From an uncultured Lachnospiraceae bacterium (GTDB taxonomy: Bacteria > Bacillota > Clostridia > Lachnospirales > Lachnospiraceae), in the NCBI GenBank assembly GCA_910577275.1, contig CAJTMW010000029.1:1-47188 (forward strand): a stretch of DNA of 47,188 bases, given 5' to 3'. Every line of letters starts with the position of its first letter. Within the stretch, counting starts at the first letter, position 1. The notes beneath the pieces are model-generated. The model was not told the origin of the DNA and did no database searches. It saw nothing but the letters and a program-made list of their open reading frames with translations. Positions 1 to 7,916 of the stretch are shown piece by piece. The translations under genes and the position numbers were made by a program.

Positions 1-157
1 AAACGCTGAAGGCATCTAAGCGTGAAGCCGTCCCCAAGATGAGACATCCGGAGCTTAGGCTGAAGGCCCCTTGGAGAGAACGAGGTGGATAGGCCCGGGG
101 TGGAAGCGCTGAGAGGCGTGGAGCTGACGGGTACTAATAGGCCGGAAGCTTGACCAG
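1..157 (+). rRNA. 23S ribosomal RNA, 3' end (partial)
   Basis: The first ~157 bases match the conserved 3' terminus of bacterial 23S rRNA: the gcatctaagc segment, the gatgaga segment, gataggccc, and the terminal ggtactaatag helix region ending near aagcttgacc. The 5' part lies outside the window. The exact 3' end is estimated from pairing expectations. No 5S rRNA is recognisable between here and the terminator at 251-277, so the operon either lacks 5S or carries it elsewhere. Confidence 0.95.
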
Positions 158-250
158 AAGGAAGGGAAGGCTTATAAGATAGAGTTTAAGGGAGTATGCT
201 TGACCGGTGTTCGGTTTTGAGGGTGCGGTATAATTAAGAAAGTAAAAAGT

Positions 251-277
251 AAAGCAGTGTGAACTGCTTTTTTTATT
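251..277 (+). terminator. Rho-independent terminator of the rRNA operon
   Basis: A perfect 8-bp stem, AAAGCAGT (251-258) with ACTGCTTT (263-270), closes a GTGA loop and is followed by a T run. It lies about 95 bases after the 23S 3' end and just before the cheV promoter, so it separates the rRNA operon from the downstream genes. Confidence 0.9.
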
Positions 278-304
278 GTTTGAAAAGAAGATATATGTTA
301 TAAT
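276..304 (+). promoter_or_regulatory. Probable sigma-A promoter of cheV
   Basis: TTGTTT (276-281) and TATAAT (299-304) are separated by 17 bases. The -10 is perfect and the -35 is moderate. The start of cheV follows about 40 bases after the expected transcription start. The -35 overlaps the tail of the rRNA terminator. Confidence 0.65.
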
Positions 305-350
305 CCTGTAGTAGTAGGGCAAGCGATTAAAAATAATGGGGTGAAAAATA

Positions 351-1256
351 ATGGATACGAAAATTCTCCTGGAAAATGGGACTAATGAATTAGAAGTATT
401 GGAATTTATTCTGGATGGCTATGCATATGGAATCAATGTTGCAAAGGTTAAGGAAATTATTCCTTATCAGGAAACGGTTCCTGTTCCGCATTCGCATCAG
501 AGTATTGAAGGAATTTTTATGCCCAGAGATACCTTAATTACTGCGATTGACTTAAGAAACTGTTTAAACGGCGGCGTTTCGAAGCCAACCGGGTTGTTTA
601 TTGTTACGAATTTTAACAAGCTGGATATTGCTTTTCATGTTGACGCCGTGGAGAGGATTCACAGGGTTTCGTGGGAAAATATTATTAAACCGGGAGCCGC
701 GCTCTTTAATGAGGAGGAAGGAATTACAACCGGTATTGTAAAGCTGGACGGAAAGCTTGTCATTATACTTGATTTTGAGAAGATAGTAACGGATATTAAT
801 CCTGAAACCGGTCTTAAGGTAAGTGAAATTGATGAATTGGGCACGAGGACCAGAAGCAATGTGCCGATTCTCATCGCAGAGGATTCCGTCCTGCTCAACC
901 GCCTGATTGTCAATTCCTTAAAGAAGGCGGGATATGATAATCTGACACGTACATATAATGGACAGGAAGCCTACGAATTTATTCTCGAGTGTAAGAGTCA
1001 GGGAACGCTGAAGGAAGATGTCCAGTGTATTATTACCGATATAGAGATGCCTTTGATGGATGGACACAGATTAGTCAAACTTGTCAGAGAGGATGATATA
1101 GCCAAAGATATTCCGATTATTATATTCTCATCCCTTGTTAATGACGATATGAGAAGAAAAGGCGAGGCTTTAGGAGCCAACGCACAGCTTTCAAAGCCTG
1201 AAATAGGTAATCTTGTAAAAATTATAGATGAGCTGGTGAGCCAACGTAAAAAATAA
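351..1256 (+). CDS. cheV: Chemotaxis coupling protein CheV (CheW-receiver fusion)
   Basis: This 301-residue protein joins a CheW-like coupling domain (about residues 12-155) to a CheY-like receiver domain (about 172-298). The receiver has the acidic pocket E177/D178, the expected phospho-acceptor D230 in the TDIEMP motif, and a lysine in the SKPE motif near the end. CheV couples methyl-accepting receptors to the kinase CheA, and receiver phosphorylation by CheA is thought to adjust receptor adaptation. The length is normal for the family. The start is set by a GGGGTG site about 7 bases upstream. No other chemotaxis genes lie nearby, so its partners must be encoded elsewhere. It likely starts a unit with the next two genes, which follow on the same strand with short gaps. 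Confidence 0.93.
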   Translation: MDTKILLENGTNELEVLEFILDGYAYGINVAKVKEIIPYQETVPVPHSHQSIEGIFMPRDTLITAIDLRNCLNGGVSKPTGLFIVTNFNKLDIAFHVDAVERIHRVSWENIIKPGAALFNEEEGITTGIVKLDGKLVIILDFEKIVTDINPETGLKVSEIDELGTRTRSNVPILIAEDSVLLNRLIVNSLKKAGYDNLTRTYNGQEAYEFILECKSQGTLKEDVQCIITDIEMPLMDGHRLVKLVREDDIAKDIPIIIFSSLVNDDMRRKGEALGANAQLSKPEIGNLVKIIDELVSQRKK

Positions 1257-1329
1257 TAATATCTGCCACGCTTTGTAAGTTTATCATGAAAATTCCCGGC
1301 GCGAAAGGGCGCAGGCTGTTTGGAGTAAC

Positions 1330-2157
1330 TTGCAGGTGTGGCAATTGTATGTCAGCTTATTTTCTGATGGGAAATTATATGAAATGGTAAAGTATATATC
1401 TGATAAAATAAAAGCTGCGGAAATGGTGCTCGTAGGTATAGGCGAGGAACTGGATGCAGTTGAAGTGATAAAGAAGGAAAGCCGGTATTGTGATATTACC
1501 GGTAATCTTGAAGATGTCAGGATGCTCCCTTTTATTGAAAAGGTATTAAGCGGGCAAAAAAAATCCGGGATGACGGAAATATATAAGCTGTTGGCAAATT
1601 GCCTTGAGAAAAAGAATTATTTTATTGTATCCCTGTGCAGGGACGGCTTTATCAGGGAAAGCGGTTTGGATTTAGAACGAGTGGTGGAGCCCTGCGGCGG
1701 ATATGACAGGCTACAGTGCATTGAAAAGTGCGGCAGCGAGTTGTATGACGTGCCGGTCAAGGCGCTTTGTCAGGCAGAGGATTATATAAACGGGAAGCCT
1801 TTGGACGGCGGATGGGAGGAACCGGTCTGTCCACAGTGCGGGAAGCCGTTGGTATTTAATAATGTGGACGCGGCAAATTATGTGGAGGAAGGATATCTGG
1901 ATAAATGGTCATTATACAGAAAATGGCTTCAGGGAACGGTGAACAGAAATGTCTGTATTCTGGAAATCGGCGTAGGAATGAAATACCCCACAGTAATCAG
2001 GTGGCCTTTTGAAAAAATTTCATTTTATAATAAGAAAGCGGAGTTTTTCAGAATCCACAGTAAGCTCTATCAGATTCCAAAAGAAATGAAAGAAAACGGT
2101 CACGGTATTTGTCAGAGGCCGGAAGAATTTATTAAAGAATTGTCAGTAAACTTTTAG
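1330..2157 (+). CDS. Sirtuin-like (SIR2-fold) protein, probably divergent
   Basis: A 275-residue protein with features of a diverged SIR2 fold. An early VLVGIGEEL segment (about residues 34-42) resembles the NAD-binding GAGIS loop. Four cysteines, in a CIEKC pair and a CPQC pair, are placed like the sirtuin zinc knuckle. A later LEIGVGMKYP segment resembles the GTSLxVxP motif. The catalytic QN-D and HG signatures are not obvious, so deacylase activity is doubtful; it may bind NAD or ADP-ribose instead. The start is uncertain: the first possible codon is TTG at 1330, but the GGAG at 1322-1325 is better spaced for GTG at 1336, and an ATG lies at 1384. It sits 12 bases before the next gene, suggesting co-transcription. 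The assignment is by motif likeness only. Confidence 0.55.
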   Translation: MQVWQLYVSLFSDGKLYEMVKYISDKIKAAEMVLVGIGEELDAVEVIKKESRYCDITGNLEDVRMLPFIEKVLSGQKKSGMTEIYKLLANCLEKKNYFIVSLCRDGFIRESGLDLERVVEPCGGYDRLQCIEKCGSELYDVPVKALCQAEDYINGKPLDGGWEEPVCPQCGKPLVFNNVDAANYVEEGYLDKWSLYRKWLQGTVNRNVCILEIGVGMKYPTVIRWPFEKISFYNKKAEFFRIHSKLYQIPKEMKENGHGICQRPEEFIKELSVNF

Positions 2158-2169
2158 GAGGTTTTTTAA

Positions 2170-4074
2170 ATGGCTACAGATGAAGAATATCTTGATAATT
2201 TGTTAAAATCTTTGACTGGCGGAGACGAACCGATAATGGAGCCGGCGGATGAACCGGAGGATGTGGCGGACGAAAATGATAATTTAGAGCCGGAGGAGCC
2301 GGAAGTGGAGGCAGAAGCTGCGAAGGGGGAAGGTGCTGACGACGGAACTAAAAACGTACAGCCTGATACAGAAGCCGGTGACGGTATGGAAGGTTTGCAG
2401 TCCGATACAGAGGTTGGCGACAGCGTTGAAAATTTGCAGCCCGCTATAGAAGCCGGCGGCGGTATGGAAGATGCGAAGCCGGCGGAGGAAGCCTTAAGCG
2501 ACGGCATCGGGGATTTGCCGGAGGGGGAGACCGCAGATGATAATGCCGGAAGCTTACAGCCGGCCATGGGAGCTGATGACAGCAGTACCGGAGGCTTACA
2601 GTTGGCCATGGGAGCTGATGACAGCAGTACCGGAAGCTTACAGTCTGGTATGGGGGCTGCCGACAGCGGCGCCGGGGACGTGCAGTCTGATACGGAAGAA
2701 GATGAGGGCGGGAGTTTTCTGGATTCTCTGGATATGGAGCTGGATAATGTGGAGAACTGGAATGACGATTTAGACGAGCTCCTGGCCCAGACCGGGGGGA
2801 CGGAAGAAAATCCTTTGGATATGCCCTTGCCGTCAGCAGGAATGGAGGAGGGAAATATTGACGACCCGGAGCTTATGCAGATGTTTGAAAATCTGGAAAA
2901 CGGGGATTCGGATTTAGAGGAAATCAACAGTCTGCTGAATAACGCCAGCATGAATGAGGGCGTTGACGACGATATGCTTGCGCTTCTTGAGAGCGCGGGA
3001 GATGGACAGAATTATGAGGATTCGGAGGAAGCCTTTGACATTTTTGCAGAAGGCGAGATGGATGAGCTTTCCAGTCCCAATATCGGCATGAGGGCGGGTA
3101 CCGCATCAGAAAACGAAGGCAATGACTCCAAGAAAAAGAAAAAAAAGAAACCGGGATTTCTTGCAAAGCTTTTTGCCCTGCTGTTAAAAGAAGCCGAGGA
3201 ACCTGAGGAGGAGGATAAGCCGGGAAAAGCGGACAAAGAGGATGATGTCTCGGATGCCAATGCAAAGCTTCTCAAGGAATTAAGCGGCGGAGGCGGCAAA
3301 AAGGCGGCGGCAAAGGAGAAGAAGAAAGCGCCTAAAAAGGATAAGAAAAAGAAAGCAAAGCCGGCCGCGAAGCCAAAGCCTCCAAAGCCCAAAAAGGTGA
3401 AGGAGAAGAAGCCGGCAGTAGCGGAAAAGCCGGTAAAGGTTTTAAACAAAAAGGGGCTTATTTCAATCATCGCATTGTGCGCAACGATTATTGCCGGCGT
3501 TTACATTGTAAGCTCTTTTCTCCCGCAGTACGTAAGCAAGCAGGAGGCGCGTATTGCTTTTAATAACGGAGATTACGAAACAACCTATGAATTGTTTTAT
3601 AAAAAGAAATTAAGCAAAAAGGAAACCGAGCTTTATAATAAGGCAAAAACCGTCCGCAGAATAGAAAGAAGGCTGCAGTCCTATAAAAACAATATGGCCA
3701 TGGACAGGGAACTGGAAGCAGTTGACGCTCTGTTTCTGGGGGTTAAGTGTTATGAAGGACTGAGGGAAGCGGATACCTATGATGTGCGTCAGGAGGTAGA
3801 TGCGGTTTACCAGGAAATTTGCGGTATTCTGGAAAGCAGCTACGGTATTTCGCAGGAAGAAGCAATATCAATTACCAGACTTGATAATGTCAGATATACC
3901 AAAAAGCTGAAAGCGCTTGTGGGAGAACTGGCAGTACCGGAAGAAGCAGAGAGCGGCTCGGCGGAGGAGGATAATCCGGAGGAAGCGCCGTCAGCAGACG
4001 AGGACAGTTTACCTGACGAAGATTCCTCGGTACCGGAGGATATTCTGCCGGAAGAAGAGGACATGATGGAGTAG
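2170..4074 (+). CDS. Large acidic single-pass membrane protein, function unknown
   Basis: I do not recognise a named family. The 634 residues fall into zones. Residues 1-300 are highly acidic and repetitive. Residues ~318-330 and 365-420 are lysine/alanine/proline-rich. One transmembrane helix lies near 425-447 (GLISIIALCATIIAGVYIV). An alpha-helical, TPR-like region follows (about 452-560, with NNGDYETTYELFYKKK), then an acidic Glu/Asp/Ser tail. The charge pattern suggests a cytoplasmic acidic arm, a basic juxtamembrane segment, and a helical domain outside, but orientation is inferred. The start has a strong AGGAGG. Three tandem 42-bp repeats lie inside the acidic arm. It is probably co-transcribed with the sirtuin-like gene. 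Confidence 0.6.
   Translation: MATDEEYLDNLLKSLTGGDEPIMEPADEPEDVADENDNLEPEEPEVEAEAAKGEGADDGTKNVQPDTEAGDGMEGLQSDTEVGDSVENLQPAIEAGGGMEDAKPAEEALSDGIGDLPEGETADDNAGSLQPAMGADDSSTGGLQLAMGADDSSTGSLQSGMGAADSGAGDVQSDTEEDEGGSFLDSLDMELDNVENWNDDLDELLAQTGGTEENPLDMPLPSAGMEEGNIDDPELMQMFENLENGDSDLEEINSLLNNASMNEGVDDDMLALLESAGDGQNYEDSEEAFDIFAEGEMDELSSPNIGMRAGTASENEGNDSKKKKKKKPGFLAKLFALLLKEAEEPEEEDKPGKADKEDDVSDANAKLLKELSGGGGKKAAAKEKKKAPKKDKKKKAKPAAKPKPPKPKKVKEKKPAVAEKPVKVLNKKGLISIIALCATIIAGVYIVSSFLPQYVSKQEARIAFNNGDYETTYELFYKKKLSKKETELYNKAKTVRRIERRLQSYKNNMAMDRELEAVDALFLGVKCYEGLREADTYDVRQEVDAVYQEICGILESSYGISQEEAISITRLDNVRYTKKLKALVGELAVPEEAESGSAEEDNPEEAPSADEDSLPDEDSSVPEDILPEEEDMME
2551..2676 (+). repeat. Three tandem 42-bp coding repeats
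   Basis: Units of 42 bp (14 codons) run in frame through the acidic arm of the 634-residue protein; the shared gccatggg starts at 2563 and 2605. The first two copies are nearly identical and the third is diverged. They encode variants of QxAMGADDSSTGxL. Such in-frame tandem units can expand or shrink by slippage, so copy number may vary between strains. Confidence 0.85.
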
Positions 4075-4110
4075 CTGTGGGAACATTCCGGCAATTTAAA
4101 AGGAGAATCT

Positions 4111-4716
4111 ATGACTGCTGTAATCGATTATGACGCGGGAAACATCAAGAGCGTGGAAAAAGCGCTTCTTAAGCTGGGAGAGCAGGCTGTTATCACCAGG
4201 GACAGAGAAGTCATATTAAATGCGGACCGGGTGATTTTGCCGGGAGTGGGAGCCTTTGGCGCGGCGATGGAGAAGCTTCGAAGCTATGGTCTTGAGGAAG
4301 TTATTCATAAGGCGGTGGAAAAAGGGACGCCGTTTCTCGGGATATGTCTTGGTTTGCAGCTTTTGTTCGAGGAAAGCGAGGAGAGCGAGGGCGTGGAGGG
4401 CCTTGGACTGCTTCCGGGTAAGATTGTCCGTTTTTCAGAGGATAACGGGCTTAAAATTCCGCATATCGGCTGGAATTCGCTGAAGTTTCCCCGCCCGGGC
4501 AGGCTGTTTTCGGGAGTGCCGGAGGAGTCTTATGTATATTTTGTCCATTCCTATTACCTGAAAGCGGAGGAGGAAGCCATTGTAACCGCAACGGCAGAAT
4601 ACGGGGAACTCGTTCACGCTTCGGTTGAAAAAGATAATATTTTTGCGTGTCAGTTCCATCCGGAAAAAAGTTCGGAAGTCGGGTTGACAATTTTGAAGAA
4701 CTTCATAAATATTTAA
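4111..4716 (+). CDS. hisH: Imidazole glycerol phosphate synthase, glutaminase subunit HisH
   Basis: A 201-residue class I glutamine amidotransferase. The nucleophile is C79 in GICLGLQ; the partner residues H183 and E185 are in the FHPEKS motif. It releases ammonia from glutamine and passes it through the HisF barrel, where it is used to make imidazole glycerol phosphate and AICAR in histidine synthesis. The length is normal. AGGAG precedes the ATG. hisF starts 13 bases after its stop, which fits the obligate heterodimer. No other histidine genes are in the window, so the pair is split from the rest of the pathway. Confidence 0.96.
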   Translation: MTAVIDYDAGNIKSVEKALLKLGEQAVITRDREVILNADRVILPGVGAFGAAMEKLRSYGLEEVIHKAVEKGTPFLGICLGLQLLFEESEESEGVEGLGLLPGKIVRFSEDNGLKIPHIGWNSLKFPRPGRLFSGVPEESYVYFVHSYYLKAEEEAIVTATAEYGELVHASVEKDNIFACQFHPEKSSEVGLTILKNFINI

Positions 4717-4729
4717 AGCGAGGAAATAC

Positions 4730-5491
4730 ATGCATACAAAAAGGATAATTCCATGTCTGGATGTGAATAACGGCAGAGTTGTCAAGGGAACTAACTTTGT
4801 AAATTTGAGAGATGCCGGAGACCCTGTGGAGGTGGGGAAGGAATACGACAGGGCCGGTGCTGACGAGCTGGTTTTTCTGGATATCACCGCATCGTCGGAC
4901 AACAGAAGCATCAGGACGGATATGGTGCGCAGAGTTGCGGAGACGGTGTTTATTCCCTTTACGGTGGGCGGCGGCATCAGAACCATCGATGATTTCCGCA
5001 TGATTTTACGGGAGGGCGCCGATAAGGTGGCGGTCAATTCCGCGGCAATCATGAACCCGGATTTGATTCAGGAGGCGGCTGATAAATTTGGAAGCCAGTG
5101 CGTAGTGGTGGCGATTGATGCAAAGCGTATCGAGGGCAGCGGAGAGATTCATGTTTTTAAAAACGGCGGGCGTGTTGACATGGGCATAGACGCAGTTGAA
5201 TGGGCCATGAAGGCGGCGGAGCTTGGCGCCGGAGAAATCCTCCTTACCAGTATGGACTGCGACGGGACAAAAGCAGGATATGATATTGAACTGACAAGGA
5301 CGATAGCCGAAAATGTTTCCATTCCGGTGATTGCCTCAGGCGGAGCCGGAAGCAAAGAGCATTTTTACGAGGCGTTGACGAAAGGCGGAGCGGAAGCGGC
5401 TCTGGCGGCTTCTCTTTTTCACTATAAGGAGCTGGAGATAAGGGAACTGAAACAGTATCTCCGGGAAAAGGGCGTGTCCGTAAGGCTGTGA
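4730..5491 (+). CDS. hisF: Imidazole glycerol phosphate synthase, cyclase subunit HisF
   Basis: A 253-residue (beta/alpha)8 barrel. Both catalytic aspartates are present: D11 in CLDVNNGRVVKG and D130 in VVAIDAKR. The phosphate-binding VGGGIR and ASGGAGS loops are intact. It condenses HisH-derived ammonia with PRFAR to give imidazole glycerol phosphate plus AICAR. It follows hisH closely, with a GCGAGGAA site before its ATG. The full catalytic set argues against the HisF-like homologues used in surface-sugar amination, although the isolation of the hisHF pair makes that alternative worth remembering. Confidence 0.96.
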   Translation: MHTKRIIPCLDVNNGRVVKGTNFVNLRDAGDPVEVGKEYDRAGADELVFLDITASSDNRSIRTDMVRRVAETVFIPFTVGGGIRTIDDFRMILREGADKVAVNSAAIMNPDLIQEAADKFGSQCVVVAIDAKRIEGSGEIHVFKNGGRVDMGIDAVEWAMKAAELGAGEILLTSMDCDGTKAGYDIELTRTIAENVSIPVIASGGAGSKEHFYEALTKGGAEAALAASLFHYKELEIRELKQYLREKGVSVRL

Positions 5492-5581
5492 TTTTGCGGG
5501 CGGATGGAAACAGACAAAAGGGTGCGGAACGGATAAGCTTCGGCTGCGTTTGGAAAGCTTCAGACGAAAGAGGAAGAAACA

Positions 5582-6274
5582 ATGGCAATGATAGATAATG
5601 ACTGGCTTGGATGCCTCCAAAATGAGTTCAAAAAACCTTATTATAAGGAGTTGTATACTTTTGTACGGCAGGAATACAATACGCGTGTGATTTATCCGCC
5701 GGCGGATGACATCTTTAACGCATTTCATCTGACGCCCCTTGGCAAGGTAAAGGTTTTGATTTTGGGACAGGACCCGTATCACGGGGCGCATCAGGCGCAC
5801 GGGTTATGCTTTTCCGTTCTTCCCGACCAGCCGGAAATCCCGCCGTCCCTTCAAAATATTTATAAAGAGCTCCATGACGATGTGGGATGTTACATTCCTG
5901 ATAACGGATACCTGAAAAAGTGGGCGGAGCAGGGAGTTTTGATGCTCAATACGGTGCTGACAGTGCGGGCGCATCAGGCAGGCTCCCACCAGGGAAAGGG
6001 CTGGGAAAAGTTCACGGACGCCATCATTCAGGCGGTAAACGCTCAGGACAGGCCCATTGTGTATCTGCTTTGGGGCAGACCGGCCCAGAGCAAGATTTCC
6101 ATGCTCACGAACCCGAAGCATCTGATATTGAAAGCGCCGCACCCGAGCCCTCTATCGGCCGGCAGAGGCTTTTTCGGATGCAGGCATTTTAGCCGGACCA
6201 ATGAATTTCTGGAAAGCCACGGCCTTACCCCCATCGACTGGCAGATAGAAAATATAAACAATAAGCCGCTGTAG
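5582..6274 (+). CDS. ung: Uracil-DNA glycosylase, family 1
   Basis: A 230-residue UNG. The water-activating loop GQDPYHG holds D64 and H67, and the leucine-intercalation loop HPSPLSA begins at H187. The uracil pocket motif LLWG is present. The enzyme removes uracil from DNA arising from cytosine deamination or dUTP misincorporation, starting base-excision repair. Length and motifs are typical. GAGGAAGAAACA precedes the start. A 90-base gap separates it from hisF, so it may or may not share that transcript. Confidence 0.96.
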   Translation: MAMIDNDWLGCLQNEFKKPYYKELYTFVRQEYNTRVIYPPADDIFNAFHLTPLGKVKVLILGQDPYHGAHQAHGLCFSVLPDQPEIPPSLQNIYKELHDDVGCYIPDNGYLKKWAEQGVLMLNTVLTVRAHQAGSHQGKGWEKFTDAIIQAVNAQDRPIVYLLWGRPAQSKISMLTNPKHLILKAPHPSPLSAGRGFFGCRHFSRTNEFLESHGLTPIDWQIENINNKPL

Positions 6275-6280
6275 GCGGCG

Positions 6281-6316
6281 TTTGTTGCTGTAAGCTGCTG
6301 CGAAACAGCGTTTGTT
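6281..6316 (+). repeat. Dispersed intergenic repeat, copy A (short form)
   Basis: This segment between ung and the decarboxylase gene shares TTTGTT, TAAGC, TGCG and CAGCGTTTGT in the same order with the elements at 14436-14477 and 33231-33272. It is about 6 bases shorter than those. It ends only a few bases before the ribosome binding site of the next gene. Confidence 0.5.
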
Positions 6317-6339
6317 ATTATATGAGGAGAGATGAAAAA

Positions 6340-7611
6340 ATGAATAAAGTACCGTTTATTACAAAGGAAAAAGCGCAGGAGATAGCGCAGACCTATCCTA
6401 CGCCTTTTTATCTGTACGATGAAAAGGGAATCCGGGAAAATGCAAAAGCGGTAAAGGAGGCTTTTTCGTGGAACCCGGGTTTTAAAGAGTATTTTGCGGT
6501 GAAAGCAACGCCCAATCCCGTTCTGATTCAGATTTTAAAGGAGTACGGCTGCGGATGCGACTGTTCCTCCATGACGGAGCTGATGCTCAGCAAGGCGGCG
6601 GGCATTACCGGAGAAAACATTATGTTTTCCTCCAATGAAACGCCGGCGGAGGAATACGCTTATGCGGCCAGACTCGGCGCAATTATCAATCTGGATGACA
6701 TCACGCATATCGATTTTGTGGAAGGGATTCTGGGCGCATTGCCTGAAACCATGAGCTGCCGTTACAATCCCGGCGGCGTGTTTAAAATGAGCAATGGAAT
6801 CATGGACAATCCGGGAGATTCCAAGTATGGCTTTACAAAGCCTCAGCTTTTCGAGGGGTATCGGATTTTGAAAGAAAAGGGCGTTAAGAATTTCGGAATT
6901 CACGCTTTTCTTGCAAGCAATACCGTGACAAACGAATATTATCCCGTTTTGGCGAAGGAGCTGTTTGAACTGGCTGTGGAGCTGGAAAAAGAGACGGGAG
7001 CCGATATCAGATTCATCAATCTTTCCGGGGGCGTGGGAATCCCCTATGAGCCGGGAAAGGAAGCCAATGATATCCGGGTGATTGGAGAAGGCGTGCGGAA
7101 GGTATACGAGGAGGTGCTTGTTCCGGCGGGAATGGGCGATGTGGCCATTTATACGGAAATGGGCCGCTTTATGATGGGACCTTACGGCCAGCTTGTCACT
7201 AAAGCCATTCACGAGAAGCATACGCACAAGGAGTATATCGGTGTGGATGCCTGTGCGGTGAATCTGATGCGTCCGGCCATGTACGGAGCCTATCACCACA
7301 TCACGGTTCTTGGTAAAGAAGAAGATGCCTGCGACCATAAGTATGACGTGGTGGGTTCTCTTTGTGAAAATAACGATAAGTTTGCCATTGACAGAATGCT
7401 GCCGGAAATCGAAAAGGGAGATTTCCTTGTCATTCACGACACCGGCGCCCACGGGCATGCCATGGGCTATAATTATAACGGGAAACTCCGTTCGGCGGAG
7501 CTTTTGCTGAAGGAGGACGGGAGCGTTAATCTGATTCGCAGGGCGGAGACGCCGAAGGATTATTTCGCTACGCTGGATTGTCTTGAGGTATATAATAACC
7601 TTGAGATATAA
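6340..7611 (+). CDS. lysA: Diaminopimelate decarboxylase-type PLP enzyme
   Basis: A 423-residue fold-type III PLP decarboxylase. K55 in YFAVKATPNP is the expected PLP lysine. GGVGIPY and EMGRFMMGP provide phosphate and substrate contacts, and the second-subunit Cys motif GSLCENND is present. The family makes L-lysine from meso-diaminopimelate. The sequence has a GIHAFLASN segment in place of the common GxHxHIGS loop, as in the divergent long clostridial LysA group, so strict substrate assignment is less certain. I chose ATG 6340 because GAGGAGA (6324-6330) is spaced well for it; an ATG at 6322 overlaps that site. It appears to be transcribed alone. Confidence 0.85.
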   Translation: MNKVPFITKEKAQEIAQTYPTPFYLYDEKGIRENAKAVKEAFSWNPGFKEYFAVKATPNPVLIQILKEYGCGCDCSSMTELMLSKAAGITGENIMFSSNETPAEEYAYAARLGAIINLDDITHIDFVEGILGALPETMSCRYNPGGVFKMSNGIMDNPGDSKYGFTKPQLFEGYRILKEKGVKNFGIHAFLASNTVTNEYYPVLAKELFELAVELEKETGADIRFINLSGGVGIPYEPGKEANDIRVIGEGVRKVYEEVLVPAGMGDVAIYTEMGRFMMGPYGQLVTKAIHEKHTHKEYIGVDACAVNLMRPAMYGAYHHITVLGKEEDACDHKYDVVGSLCENNDKFAIDRMLPEIEKGDFLVIHDTGAHGHAMGYNYNGKLRSAELLLKEDGSVNLIRRAETPKDYFATLDCLEVYNNLEI

Positions 7612-7702
7612 GGAAAAGACGGAATCTGCCGCGGCTGCCTGGCCATGCAGAACTGTTACACTTGCCCCGGAAAAACGGCCCCGAAAAATTGCAAAATAAA
7701 AC

Positions 7703-7731
7703 TTGTCAATTTCAGCCGGATATGGTAAGAT
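7703..7731 (+). promoter_or_regulatory. Promoter of tRNA-Leu
   Basis: TTGTCA (7703-7708) and TAAGAT (7726-7731) lie 17 bases apart. The mature tRNA begins about 31 bases past the -10. This is the only clear promoter before both the tRNA and the downstream transporter gene. Confidence 0.65.
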
Positions 7732-7762
7732 AATATTCGGCTGTGAAAGTCAAAGAATAATT

Positions 7763-7845
7763 GCCGGCGTGTCGGAATGGCAGACGAGGCAGACTCAAAA
7801 TCTGTTGTGGGCAACCACGTATGGGTTCAAGTCCCATCGCCGGCA
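7763..7845 (+). tRNA. tRNA-Leu, anticodon CAA
   Basis: An 83-base class II tRNA. The acceptor stem GCCGGCG (7763-7769) pairs perfectly with CGCCGGC (7838-7844), with discriminator A at 7845. The anticodon stem GCAGA/TCTGT encloses the loop CTCAAAA, giving anticodon CAA, which reads UUG. A long variable arm (TGGGCAACCACG) is typical of leucine tRNA, and the T arm contains GGTTCAAGTCC. CCA is not encoded. Confidence 0.96.
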
Positions 7846-7853
7846 GTAGAAAT

Positions 7854-7892
7854 CGCTGAAAACCAATATAGAAAAGGCTTTCAGCGTTTTTT
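7854..7892 (+). terminator. Terminator after tRNA-Leu
   Basis: CGCTGAAA (7854-7861) pairs perfectly with TTTCAGCG (7879-7886), followed by six T. It lies 8 bases after the tRNA and only about 10 bases before the AAGGAGG of the next gene, so read-through here would feed the transporter. Confidence 0.88.
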
Positions 7893-7916
7893 ATATGTGA
7901 TGAAGGAGGAGAAGAA

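Noticed and set aside
222..234. Promoter inside the rRNA trailer (TATAAT at 229-234)
   Set aside because: No -35 at a suitable distance, and a strong terminator follows directly.
158..250. 5S rRNA after the 23S
   Set aside because: No segment resembles the 5S core (CCGAAC or conserved helices) and the space is shorter than a 5S gene.
6535..7458. A 307-codon minus-strand frame opposite the decarboxylase gene
   Set aside because: No motifs, no ribosome binding site, and the plus strand encodes a complete PLP enzyme.
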